Positions 1 to 7,643 of a DNA stretch of 64,000 nt are shown here, one piece after another; position 1 is the stretch's first letter; each line of letters opens with the position of its first letter. Source of the DNA: Sulfitobacter sp. M05 (GTDB lineage: Bacteria; Pseudomonadota; Alphaproteobacteria; Rhodobacterales; Rhodobacteraceae); contig NZ_JABEDH010000001.1 in assembly GCF_029285175.1 (NCBI RefSeq), positions 930,001 through 994,000 on the forward strand. The letters are read 5' to 3'. The notes below the pieces were generated by a model. It was not told the DNA's origin, searched no databases, and saw nothing but the letters and a program-made list of their open reading frames with translations. Position numbers and translations under genes: made by a program.

Positions 1-175
1 TGTCGGCGCTGTTGTCATTTCCCATATTATCTCTATAGCGATGACACATCATCTGTCAGGCCGGATCGCCAATACACGCAGGGATTTGATCCTGATCCAA
101 CTGCTCCTCAGCGTCTTAATGATTGCGTATACAATTTTCGGACTTTGGCTGCTCTCAACGCCCCGTGGTGCATAA
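1..175 (+). CDS. C-terminal end of an unidentified membrane protein (partial)
   Basis: A reading frame enters from the left edge and ends at TAA 173-175, giving 57 residues of a truncated protein. The visible part starts with a hydrophobic stretch, has a charged His/Arg-rich loop (MTHHLSGRIANTRRD) and then one long hydrophobic helix (about residues 33-52) before a short polar tail, so it is an integral membrane protein with a cytoplasmic-type loop. I do not recognise the family from this fragment. It ends about 95 nt before the ABC transporter operon and is unlikely to be co-transcribed with it, because a promoter/operator-like region lies between them. Confidence 0.55.
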   Translation, partial: VGAVVISHIISIAMTHHLSGRIANTRRDLILIQLLLSVLMIAYTIFGLWLLSTPRGA

Positions 176-190
176 GCCGTCAGAAATAAC

Positions 191-222
191 TGGACAGATC
201 GTTCGTGTGCGAACAATATAAA
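191..222 (+). promoter_or_regulatory. Putative promoter with inverted-repeat operator of the ABC transporter/enamidase operon
   Basis: The sequence GTTCG-TGTG-CGAAC (201-214) is a perfect 5-4-5 inverted repeat 55 nt upstream of the first gene's GTG. It sits between a TGGACA hexamer (191-196) and TATAAA (217-222); the spacing of these (20 nt) is longer than ideal, so the promoter call is tentative. Read on the opposite strand the site is GTTCGCACACGAAC. It matches GTTTGCATACGAAT at 13549-13562, in front of the divergent half of the same cluster, at 11 of 14 positions, all differences being C/T. A repressor bound here would block polymerase; the cluster's own MarR protein is the obvious candidate. 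Confidence 0.45.
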
Positions 223-268
223 TCAGGTGTTGCGGGTTTTCGCGCATCAGCTGCAAGGGAGAAATATT

Positions 269-1567
269 GTGTCTAACGGAACATCCAAAAAGACCGGTCT
301 TAACCGTCGCACCGCCCTCAAGGGCATGGGTGCGGGCGCGCTGCTTGCCACGGGTGCATTACCGGGCAGCCTTGGCTTTGCTCAGGCGCAAAGTTCAGCT
401 CCGATCAAAATCGGCTTTCAGAAACATGCAACTGGCATCGGCGCGGCCTATGGGCGTTGGTATGACGCCACAACCCAAGCTGCCGTAAAACGGATTAACG
501 ACATGGGCGGCATTAACGGTCGTCCCGTCGAGATCGTGATCGAGGATGATGGCACCGACCCCAAGCGCGGCGCGGAAGTGATCGAAAAATTTGCCAACCA
601 GCACGAGGTCGACGTGGCCTTTGGCACATTGTTCAGCCATGTAGTCATCGGTTCTGCCCCGCGTGCTGGCGAACTGAAGCTGCCCTATTTCGTAGTGTCA
701 GAAGGCCACCATGTCGCGTCAGGCATGTTAAACCGCTATACGCTTCAGCCAGGGATCACCGATGTAAAAAGCCAAGTCCAGTCAATGGCCCCCTTTGTTG
801 CCAATAATTTGGGCAAAAAAGTCACCATGATCTTTCCCGACTTTGCCTTTGGCCATGACCATCGCGATTTCTTTTCGGCGGCAATCGAGGCACAGGGCGG
901 CGAAGTTGTCGCCAAAATCGCGGTGCCTCCGGCGGAAACCTCGTTCACCCGCTATTTTCCGCAGATCCCGCGTGACACCGACGTCGTGTATCACGTCATG
1001 GTCGGCCCTGCGGTGCTGACATTTGTTAAAGAGCTGGGCGAGTTCTTTGGCCCAAGCCGTCCTGAAATTTTCGGCTTTATCGACAGTCTTGAAGCCGTGG
1101 ATATCAACAGCCCGGGCCTTGAGTTCCTTGAGGGCACCTATTTCTGGGAGGGCCACCCGCGCCACGCCCAGAAAGATAACTCCGAATATGATACAGCTTA
1201 CCGCGCAGCCGTTGGTGTCGATGACCGCGGGGCTTCTGTGAGTGATCCCAAAGATGTTTCAACCTATGCTCATATGTTTGGATGCTGGGAAACCCTGAAC
1301 GTGATCAAGGCCGGGATGGAAACCGCCGATTACCAAGGACCGGCAGACCGCGCCAAATTGATCGAAGCAGTCGAGGCGATGACCGACATGCCGCATTCGC
1401 TGGACCATCCGCAGGGTGCCAAACTGTTTAACGGCAAGACCCATCAGGTCTTTGGATCACAGCATATTTCCAAGGTAACCGACGGCACTTTGACGGTTGA
1501 ACATACCGCCTCAATCGAGGACGGCATGTATGAAGACGAAGTCGACTATACCGCGCAATCCTTCTAA
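269..1567 (+). CDS. ABC transporter substrate-binding protein, branched-chain amino acid type, Tat-exported
   Basis: A 432-residue periplasmic binding protein of the LivJ/Peripla_BP_6 type that would capture the cluster's substrate for the permease encoded next. I chose the GTG at 269 because AAGGGAG lies 7 nt upstream and the protein then begins directly with a twin-arginine signal (NRRTALKG at residues 12-19, hydrophobic stretch, cleavage near AQA at 40). Mature features fit the family: KIGFQ start, NGRPVEIVIEDD, and the G-F-I-D-S-L hinge region. A GTG at 227 in the same frame is a less likely start. Its operon contains the enamidase, which suggests the ligand is a pyridine carboxylate or similar N-heterocycle rather than leucine; that is inference from context. 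Twin-arginine export is unusual but not rare for alphaproteobacterial binding proteins. Confidence 0.85.
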   Translation: MSNGTSKKTGLNRRTALKGMGAGALLATGALPGSLGFAQAQSSAPIKIGFQKHATGIGAAYGRWYDATTQAAVKRINDMGGINGRPVEIVIEDDGTDPKRGAEVIEKFANQHEVDVAFGTLFSHVVIGSAPRAGELKLPYFVVSEGHHVASGMLNRYTLQPGITDVKSQVQSMAPFVANNLGKKVTMIFPDFAFGHDHRDFFSAAIEAQGGEVVAKIAVPPAETSFTRYFPQIPRDTDVVYHVMVGPAVLTFVKELGEFFGPSRPEIFGFIDSLEAVDINSPGLEFLEGTYFWEGHPRHAQKDNSEYDTAYRAAVGVDDRGASVSDPKDVSTYAHMFGCWETLNVIKAGMETADYQGPADRAKLIEAVEAMTDMPHSLDHPQGAKLFNGKTHQVFGSQHISKVTDGTLTVEHTASIEDGMYEDEVDYTAQSF

Positions 1568-1590
1568 GCCCTTGAAACCAAGAAGATAGA

Positions 1591-2517
1591 ATGGAATTCG
1601 GTCCTCATCTGATGCTCGCCTCTCTTGAAGGGGCGGTCATCGCTTCGGTGCTTGTGCTGACCTCTATGGGGCTTAGCATCGTCTTTGGCGTGATGCGCGT
1701 GGTAAACGTTGCACATGGCGAGTTTTACATGCTGGGCGCGGTTTTGGCGTGGTATGTGACATCGCTATTGGGGGGGCATCCTGCGGTTGGGTTTGTGGCC
1801 GCCCTTGTCGCCGCGCCGCTGTTGGTCGGGGCGATTGCAGCCAGCGCTGACCGTGTGATCCTGAAACACCTGAAGTACGACCCTGATCGCACCATCGTTG
1901 CCACCATTGGTCTGCTCTATATCATTCAGCAAACCACGCTGATGACGTTTGGCCCTGATGCCCGGCCCGTTGCGCCGCCGTTCAACCACCGTCTGGCGTT
2001 GCCTTGGTTTGAATTTGGCGATAGCGGGTTTGCGATGTATTGGCCTTGGGGGCTAAGCACGACCAGTTACAAGCTATTTGTGATTGCCGCCGCTGCTGTT
2101 GTCCTTATAGCACTTTGGCTGTTGATCACCCGCACAAAAATCGGCCTGATCATGCGCGCCACCCAGCAAGACAGCGAGACCGCACAGGCCTTTGGCATTC
2201 CCGTTGGCAGGGTCTATTCCATGGTGTTTGGCCTTGGCGCGGCACTTGCCGCCCTTGGTGCCGTGCTTGTCGTGCCGATCCAACAGGCACATTATCTGAT
2301 GGGGGCTGACCCGCTGCTTTTGTCCTTTATTGTCGTGATCATCGGCGGCTTGGGCAGCTTGCCCGGCACAGTTGTGGCAGCTTTGCTTATCGGTATGAGC
2401 GACGGCATCATCTCGGTATTTTTCTCGCCAACCCTGGCCAAGATCATCGCAACCTTTCTTGTTGCTATGGTTCTGGTCTGGCGTCCGCAGGGCCTGTTTG
2501 GCAGGTCCGTGCCATGA
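1591..2517 (+). CDS. ABC transporter permease, LivH type
   Basis: A 308-residue inner-membrane permease of the LivH family, about the usual length, with roughly eight hydrophobic segments. Diagnostic pieces are the N-terminal GLSIVFGVMRVVNVAHGEF motif and the C-terminal GGLGSLPGTVVAA loop that contacts the ATPase. It starts 23 nt after the binding protein, with AAGAAGA upstream, and its stop overlaps the next gene's ATG (ATGA, 2514-2517), so it is translationally coupled to the second permease. It should form the heterodimeric channel with the LivM-type partner. Substrate is inferred from the cluster, not from this sequence. Confidence 0.9.
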   Translation: MEFGPHLMLASLEGAVIASVLVLTSMGLSIVFGVMRVVNVAHGEFYMLGAVLAWYVTSLLGGHPAVGFVAALVAAPLLVGAIAASADRVILKHLKYDPDRTIVATIGLLYIIQQTTLMTFGPDARPVAPPFNHRLALPWFEFGDSGFAMYWPWGLSTTSYKLFVIAAAAVVLIALWLLITRTKIGLIMRATQQDSETAQAFGIPVGRVYSMVFGLGAALAALGAVLVVPIQQAHYLMGADPLLLSFIVVIIGGLGSLPGTVVAALLIGMSDGIISVFFSPTLAKIIATFLVAMVLVWRPQGLFGRSVP

Positions 2518-3458
2518 CGTTGAATGCAAAATCTGCCACGCTGCACCTGTCGGTTCTGGCGGCATTGGTCGCGTTGTTCTTTGTTCTGCCCCCCTATCAC
2601 TCTGGCAATCTGGCGCGGATTATGGTGCTGGCCATCTATGCCATGGGGTACAATATCCTGTTCGGCTACACCGGCCTGCTCAGCCTTGGGCACGCAATGT
2701 TTTTTGCCGCGGGCATGTACGGGTTTGGACTGTCGGTAAATCTGGGCGGGTTGCCCCTGCCCCTTGCCTTTCTGACCGGCATGGCCTGCGCCGCAGCACT
2801 GGCCGCTGTTACCGGCTTTCTGGCGCTGCGCACCAGTGGTGTGGCTTTTATGATTGTGACACTGATGTTCGCCCAAACAGCCTATCTTGTGGTGCTGTAT
2901 TTTGGCACCTACACCCGTGGCGACGAAGGGTTTGTGATCCAATCAGCAGATCGCATGATCATGGGGGTCGACCTGACATCCGAGGGCGCGCGCTATGTCG
3001 CGGCCCTGTTGCTGTTCTCCGCCTGTTTTCTGACCTTGGCTCGCATCATCAGGTCACGTTTCGGCAGAACCCTCGTCGCTATTCGTGAAAATGAGGAACG
3101 CGCCAGAATGCTGGGCTATGACACAGGCGCGCACAAGCTCAAGGCGATGATCCTCTCCGGGCTGATTGCCGGTGTTGCCGGGGCGGCTTACGCCATGCTG
3201 TTCGGCTATGTCGGGGCCACCTTTGCCACCGTTCAATACTCCATCTTCCCATTGCTTTGGGTATTGCTGGGTGGGGCTGGCACCACAATCGGCCCACTTC
3301 TTGGGGTGTTTTTCATGTTCTATCTTATTGATTTTTCAAGTTCCTTAACCACGGCCTATATGTTGGTCGCCGGTGTAGTGCTGGTGCTTTTGACCATGTT
3401 CGCACCACAAGGGTTAATGGGCGAAATGCGCAAACGGGTTTTTGCATGGCTGCCATGA
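2514..3458 (+). CDS. ABC transporter permease, LivM type
   Basis: A 314-residue permease of the LivM family, partner of the preceding LivH-type protein. The family hallmarks are visible: NILFGYTGLLSLGHAMFF near residue 44, TRGDEGF in the central loop, and GRTLVAIRENEERARMLGYD, the cytoplasmic coupling region. Eight to ten hydrophobic helices are apparent. The start ATG overlaps the previous stop by 4 nt, and its own stop TGA (3456-3458) overlaps the ATG of the ATPase gene at 3455, so the set is a tightly coupled operon. Length is normal and nothing is missing. Confidence 0.9.
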   Translation: MTLNAKSATLHLSVLAALVALFFVLPPYHSGNLARIMVLAIYAMGYNILFGYTGLLSLGHAMFFAAGMYGFGLSVNLGGLPLPLAFLTGMACAAALAAVTGFLALRTSGVAFMIVTLMFAQTAYLVVLYFGTYTRGDEGFVIQSADRMIMGVDLTSEGARYVAALLLFSACFLTLARIIRSRFGRTLVAIRENEERARMLGYDTGAHKLKAMILSGLIAGVAGAAYAMLFGYVGATFATVQYSIFPLLWVLLGGAGTTIGPLLGVFFMFYLIDFSSSLTTAYMLVAGVVLVLLTMFAPQGLMGEMRKRVFAWLP

Positions 3459-4174
3459 ACATCCTTGAAACCAAAGGTCTGACCAAAGTCTACGGCGGCA
3501 TTACCGCCAATGCTGACATCGACTTTGCCCTGCCCAGAGGAAAAATCACCGCCCTAATCGGCCCCAATGGTGCCGGCAAATCCACCTTTGTCGGCATGGT
3601 CAGCGGTCGCACCCCGGCAACCCGCGGTCAGGTTCTGTTTGAAGGGCGTGACATCAGCACCCTGCCCGCCCATGAGCGCATCCAGCTGGGCATCGCCTAT
3701 ACCTTCCAGATCACCTCGATCTTTCCGCGCCTTACGGTGTATGAAAACGTCGCTATCGCCGCGCGCCGCCTGTTCGGTAAAGACCCCGCGCTGCTGCAAA
3801 CCAAAATCACGCGCGCGCTGGAAAAAGTCGACATCGCCGTCCATGCAGAACAGATCGCCGGCGACCTGAGCTATGGCCATCAGCGGCTGCTGGAAATTGC
3901 CATGGGACTTGTGCAGGAACCCCGCGTTTTTATTCTGGACGAACCGACACAGGGCTTGGCCGAGGCCGAAGTAACCGGGTTCATCGAGCTGATCAAATCA
4001 CTGGCCGGAGACGCCACAATTCTGCTGATTGAGCATAATATGACAGTGGTCATGGGCGCGGCAGACTGGATCACGGTGCTGGATCAAGGAATGGTACTGG
4101 CCAATGGCACCCCCGAGGACATTGGCAGCAATGCCGCGGTGCAAGCCGCCTACTTGGGGAAAACCGATGCTTGA
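3455..4174 (+). CDS. ABC transporter ATP-binding protein, LivG type
   Basis: A 239-residue cytoplasmic ATPase that powers the two permeases. Walker A is GPNGAGKS at residues 36-43, the Q-loop lies in YTFQITSIFPRLTV, Walker B is VFILDEPTQGL and the switch His is in LLIEHNMTVVM. The signature reads LSYGHQR instead of the canonical LSGGQ, a variant seen in some LivG-like ATPases. I preferred the ATG at 3455 because it makes the ATGA overlap used throughout this operon; the in-frame ATG at 3446 would add three residues. The 3' end overlaps the next ATPase gene by 8 nt. Confidence 0.88.
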   Translation: MNILETKGLTKVYGGITANADIDFALPRGKITALIGPNGAGKSTFVGMVSGRTPATRGQVLFEGRDISTLPAHERIQLGIAYTFQITSIFPRLTVYENVAIAARRLFGKDPALLQTKITRALEKVDIAVHAEQIAGDLSYGHQRLLEIAMGLVQEPRVFILDEPTQGLAEAEVTGFIELIKSLAGDATILLIEHNMTVVMGAADWITVLDQGMVLANGTPEDIGSNAAVQAAYLGKTDA

Positions 4175-4862
4175 GGTCAAAAACATCCACGCCGCTTACG
4201 GCGATGCGATCACTCTTCACGGGGTGAGCTTTGATGTGCAACCTTCTGAAATATTGTGCCTTTTGGGGAGAAACGGTGCTGGAAAAACCACCACATTGAA
4301 AACGGTGATGGGAATTTTACCGGTGACATCGGGCAGCGTCACCCTTGAGGGTGAAGAAATGTCTTCCTTGCCCCCGCATGAGATCCCGCGCCGTGGCATC
4401 GGATATATCCCGCAAGGCCGTCGGTTGTTTCCTGAGTTAACTGTGAACCAGAACATTGAAATTGGCCTGATGACCCGCGGCATGGGCAAAGACACCAAAG
4501 AATGGGTGCTGGAGCTTTTCCCGCGCCTGCGCGAGCGGCTGAAACAGACTGCGGGCACATTGTCAGGAGGCGAACAACAGATGCTTGCAACGGCACGGGC
4601 GCTCTGTTTGCGGCCCAAGGTCCTGCTGTTGGACGAACCCACCGAAGGGCTTCAGCCATCGATGATCGCCCTTATCCGCGATGTGATCCTAAAGATGAAG
4701 AACGAAGGCTTTGCCATTGTTCTTGTTGAACAAAAGGTCGATGCTGTATTGCAGGTTGCGGACCGTGTGGTGTTCATCGAAAACGGCAGATCGGTGGACC
4801 GTGCCACCGCTGCCGATCTAAAGCGCGATCCTCAGATGCTGACGCAGTATCTGGGTGTTTGA
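4167..4862 (+). CDS. ABC transporter ATP-binding protein, LivF type
   Basis: The second ATPase of the transporter, 231 residues. Walker A is GRNGAGKT at 34-41, followed by the LivF-typical RRGIGYIPQGRRLFPELTV, the LSGGEQQ signature and Walker B LLLDEPTEGL. An upstream in-frame extension exists, but ATG 4167 gives the standard N-terminus MLEVKNIHAAYG and overlaps the previous stop by 8 nt. With the binding protein and permeases this completes a five-component HAAT-family importer. The enamidase gene follows after 21 nt, linking uptake and degradation in one transcript. Confidence 0.9.
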   Translation: MLEVKNIHAAYGDAITLHGVSFDVQPSEILCLLGRNGAGKTTTLKTVMGILPVTSGSVTLEGEEMSSLPPHEIPRRGIGYIPQGRRLFPELTVNQNIEIGLMTRGMGKDTKEWVLELFPRLRERLKQTAGTLSGGEQQMLATARALCLRPKVLLLDEPTEGLQPSMIALIRDVILKMKNEGFAIVLVEQKVDAVLQVADRVVFIENGRSVDRATAADLKRDPQMLTQYLGV

Positions 4863-4883
4863 AACCGAAACGGAGGATTGATC

Positions 4884-6062
4884 ATGAGTGATACTACCGG
4901 CGGCGAGAAACTGGTCATCAAAAATATCGGCATGATCCTGTCAGGCAAACTGGAAGAGCCGGTGTTTGACGGTGACTGCCTGATCGCAATTGACGGCAAG
5001 ATCACCAAATGGGGCGCGCAAAAAGACCTCGACACGGAAGGTGCGACAACAACCGTCGATGCCAAGGGGGTCACATTGGCCCCTGGGTTGATCGACAGTC
5101 ACGTGCATCCGGTGGTTGGCGACTACACCCCGCGCCAACAACAATTAAGCTGGATTGACAGCACCTTACACGGCGGTGTTACCACGCTTATCTCTGCCGG
5201 TGAGGTTCACATGCCGGGCCGCCCCAAAGATATTGTCGGCCTCAAGGCGATGGCCATAGCGTCACAGCGCTGGTACGAGAATTTCCGCCCTTCGGGGGTC
5301 AAGGTTCACGCTGGCGCACCGGTGATCGAACAAGGCATGGTTGAGCAGGATTTCAAAGACCTTTCCGAAGCCGGGGTGAAACTGCTGGGCGAAGTGGGGC
5401 TTGGCACGGTTAAGGATGGCAAGACCGCACAGCAAATGGTCACATGGGCGCGCAAATACGGGATGCAAAGCACAATCCACACCGGCGGCCCCTCGATCCC
5501 CGGATCAGGATTGATTGACGCCGATATGGTGATGGAAACCGGTACCGATGTCATTGGCCACATAAATGGCGGGCATTCGGCCCTGCCCGACGACCAAATC
5601 CTGTGCCTATGTGAAAGCTGTTCCTCCGCCTTTGAAATTGTACATAACGGCAACGAACGCTCCGCGGTTCTGGCGTTGAATGCGGCGCGTGAACTGGGCA
5701 AGCTGGATCAGGTAATCCTAGGCACTGACGGGCCTGCCGGTTCAGGGGTGCAACCGCTTGGCATCCTGCGCATGATTGCGATGCTGTCCGCCTTTGGCAA
5801 CGTCCCGGCGGAACAGGCGTTTTGTTTTGGCACCGGCAACACTGCCCGCCAGCGCGAGCTGGACACAGGGCTGATCGAAGCGGGCAAATGCGCCGACTTC
5901 GTGCTGCTGGATCAAGCGCAACACGCGCCGGGAAAATCGATGCTTGAATCCGTCAGCCAAGGCAATCTGCCCGGTGTGGGCATGACCATCATTGACGGCA
6001 AGGTCACCTCGACCCGCAGCCGCAACACGCCACCGGCGCAACGTCTCCCGGAGGTGGTCTAG
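4884..6062 (+). CDS. Enamidase-like metal-dependent amidohydrolase
   Basis: A 392-residue amidohydrolase that closely resembles enamidase of Eubacterium barkeri nicotinate fermentation as I remember it. That enzyme (EC 3.5.2.18) hydrolyses 1,4,5,6-tetrahydro-6-oxonicotinate to 2-formylglutarate and ammonia. Shared pieces include IKNIGMI, the metal motif DSHVH followed by GDYTPRQQ, LHGGVTTLISAGE, GRPKD, GEVGLGT, HTGGPSIPGSG, GHINGG and the ending RSRNTPPAQR. HxH near residue 72, the later His residues and GTDGPAGSG supply the binuclear metal ligands expected of the superfamily. I chose ATG 4884 because GGAGG stands 7 nt before it. The stop codon (TAG 6060-6062) lies within the palindrome CTAG shared with the convergent marR stop. 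Its place after the transporter and opposite a reductase of the same pathway supports the function; the exact ring substrate is inferred. Confidence 0.82.
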   Translation: MSDTTGGEKLVIKNIGMILSGKLEEPVFDGDCLIAIDGKITKWGAQKDLDTEGATTTVDAKGVTLAPGLIDSHVHPVVGDYTPRQQQLSWIDSTLHGGVTTLISAGEVHMPGRPKDIVGLKAMAIASQRWYENFRPSGVKVHAGAPVIEQGMVEQDFKDLSEAGVKLLGEVGLGTVKDGKTAQQMVTWARKYGMQSTIHTGGPSIPGSGLIDADMVMETGTDVIGHINGGHSALPDDQILCLCESCSSAFEIVHNGNERSAVLALNAARELGKLDQVILGTDGPAGSGVQPLGILRMIAMLSAFGNVPAEQAFCFGTGNTARQRELDTGLIEAGKCADFVLLDQAQHAPGKSMLESVSQGNLPGVGMTIIDGKVTSTRSRNTPPAQRLPEVV

Positions 6063-6484
6063 CTGATCTTTTTCAGTAAGGTCACCAGTGTCTGGCTTTC
6101 GGCCTCGGTCAGTGGTTCAAGCGTCAGATCACTGATCTCCAAACCTGCGCGTTTCAGATCATCCATGATCTGATGTCCCGTTGCGGTCAGTGAAATTGCA
6201 ATGCGGCGCTTGTCCTTGGGATCGGCATGGGCCTGTACCAACCCCTTGGCCTTAAGCCGATCCACCACACCTTTGATTGTTGCCACATCCATCGCAGCCA
6301 ACCGGCCAAGGCGGTTTTGCGACACCTCGCCCTGTTCGGAAATTCGGATCAACGTCGAGAATTGTGTTGGCGTCAGTTTGCCAACCACATTCCGTTGAAA
6401 AATCCCCGAATGGCGCTGGCTTGCCAGACGCAGCAGGAAACCGATCTGGTCATCCAGTACATAGTCAACCGGCACTGTGTTCAC
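6059..6484 (-). CDS. MarR family transcriptional regulator
   Basis: A 141-residue winged-helix regulator. The MarR pattern is clear: LTPTQFSTLIRISEQGEVSQNRLGRLAAMD (helices 2-4), then the wing DPKDKRRIAISLT at about 92-104, and a C-terminal dimerisation helix. It is the last gene of the minus-strand catabolic operon and overlaps the preceding gene by 4 nt (6481-6484), so it would be made together with the enzymes. The likely role is a substrate-responsive repressor of both operons, analogous to NicR of Pseudomonas, which is also a MarR protein controlling nicotinate genes; that parallel is inference. The candidate operators are at 201-214 and 13549-13562. Confidence 0.85.
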   Translation of the reverse strand: MNTVPVDYVLDDQIGFLLRLASQRHSGIFQRNVVGKLTPTQFSTLIRISEQGEVSQNRLGRLAAMDVATIKGVVDRLKAKGLVQAHADPKDKRRIAISLTATGHQIMDDLKRAGLEISDLTLEPLTEAESQTLVTLLKKIS

Positions 6485-7065
6485 CGCAATCCATCCTTGC
6501 CTTCAACCTCGTCATGGGTCAGCCCGCCAACCCGGGGCAAGGGGCGCCCGCTGTCTGTCACCGCGACTGCAACCATGATTTCACCCGCGCGCGGGGCATC
6601 GTTCAGCTGTACTTCGATACCGTCAAAATGACTGCGCACATAGGCGGCGTCTTTGTGGCCCAGAGGCACATCAAGCACCTGTCCGGGGCTGCCCATTTTC
6701 TTGGACGACGCGACCAGTGCTGCGCCTTTCTCTACCGCCTGACGCAGCGGTGCGCCCAGCTTCGGGTGCAGAATGGCCGCCGCATGTTCAAGTTCGCCAG
6801 CTTCACCAACCATCGCGGATTTGCCGTAACTTTCTGCCGCTTGCGGTGTGATCCCCAATGCCGCGACACAGCGGTTTCCCAGCAATTCACCCAGTTCCGC
6901 ACCGATGTCCATCAACGGCGTCAGGTCCTCTGTATAAGAGCCTGCAAAGGGGTTTTCGATCACCGCAACCGCCACGGCCTTGCGGGTAGGTGGGGAAATG
7001 GCGCGGCCCATCTCGATATGGGTCTCTTCGACATTCACCGCAATTTTCCTGATTTTCGCTTTCAT
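6481..7065 (-). CDS. PF06684 'amino acid synthesis' family protein (copy 1)
   Basis: A 194-residue soluble protein of the AA_synth/DUF1185 family, whose biochemical function I do not know. Recognisable family stretches are RKAVAVAVIENPFAGSYTEDL (residues about 28-48), GKSAMVGEAGELEHAAA, DVPLGHKDAAYVRSHFD and DAPRAGEIMVAVAV. It lies immediately after a second member of the same family, overlapping it by 4 nt, so the two are tandem paralogues that may form a hetero-oligomer. Being in the middle of the Mo-hydroxylase/reductase operon implies a role in the same pathway, for example acting on an open-chain product or on a ring intermediate. I cannot assign a reaction. Confidence 0.8.
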   Translation of the reverse strand: MKAKIRKIAVNVEETHIEMGRAISPPTRKAVAVAVIENPFAGSYTEDLTPLMDIGAELGELLGNRCVAALGITPQAAESYGKSAMVGEAGELEHAAAILHPKLGAPLRQAVEKGAALVASSKKMGSPGQVLDVPLGHKDAAYVRSHFDGIEVQLNDAPRAGEIMVAVAVTDSGRPLPRVGGLTHDEVEGKDGLR

Positions 7066-7643
7066 CGCAAACCATCCTCGCCCTTGATATCCGCTGCCGC
7101 CAAACCGCCCGCCCGGTTATGGATACGCGCGCCGGTACTCATCACCAGAATAAACGCCAACTCGTCCGCCTTGGGCGCATCGTTGCACCCCACTTCCATC
7201 GCGTCAAAATGGCTGCGCACATAGGAAGCATTGGTATGGGTCAATGGCACATCCAGCCGGGTGCCAACGCCACCGACTTTCTTTGTCGACGGGACAATGG
7301 CCTTGGCATCCCCCAAGAGTTCGCGCATCGCATAACCGCCCGGCGCATGCCAAAGCGCACCGTGTTCAATCTCGCCAGCGGCACCGACAATAGACCCCTT
7401 GCCATAGGCTTCGATGTCACCCGCACCGCCCAAGGCAGCAGCCAATTTCATTGCCATTTCCAGCCCCAGCGGCTTCAGATCTTCCTGAAACCCTGCGATA
7501 TCTTCGACATAGGCCCCGGCAAAAGGGTTCTTGATCACCGCCATGATCGCGCCGCGCCGCAACGGTTGATCCGCAACCGGCCCGCCCTCGTGAAAAATCT
7601 CCTCAACGGACAGAACCGTTTTGCGCAGCGTGACTTTAGGCAT
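7062..7643 (-). CDS. PF06684 'amino acid synthesis' family protein (copy 2)
   Basis: A 193-residue paralogue of the downstream gene, sharing the framework RRGAIMAVIKNPFAGAYVEDI, GKGSIVGAAGEIEHGAL, DVPLTHTNASYVRSHFDAMEVG and NDAPKADELAFILV. The two copies differ substantially outside these blocks, so they are old duplicates rather than a recent tandem copy. Its start overlaps the UPF0280 gene by 8 nt (7636-7643). The conserved Glu-His pair in the GE-x-EHG segment could be catalytic, but that is a guess from conservation between the two copies. The function within the pathway is unknown. Confidence 0.8.
   Translation of the reverse strand: MPKVTLRKTVLSVEEIFHEGGPVADQPLRRGAIMAVIKNPFAGAYVEDIAGFQEDLKPLGLEMAMKLAAALGGAGDIEAYGKGSIVGAAGEIEHGALWHAPGGYAMRELLGDAKAIVPSTKKVGGVGTRLDVPLTHTNASYVRSHFDAMEVGCNDAPKADELAFILVMSTGARIHNRAGGLAAADIKGEDGLR

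Noticed and set aside
269..4862. Leucine/isoleucine/valine transporter
   Set aside because: The family is right but operon partners (enamidase, shared operator) point to a different ligand, so liv gene symbols were not given.
6277..7224. 315-codon plus-strand frame across marR and the PF06684 genes
   Set aside because: Spans two opposite-strand genes with strong family patterns; no protein-like sequence of its own.
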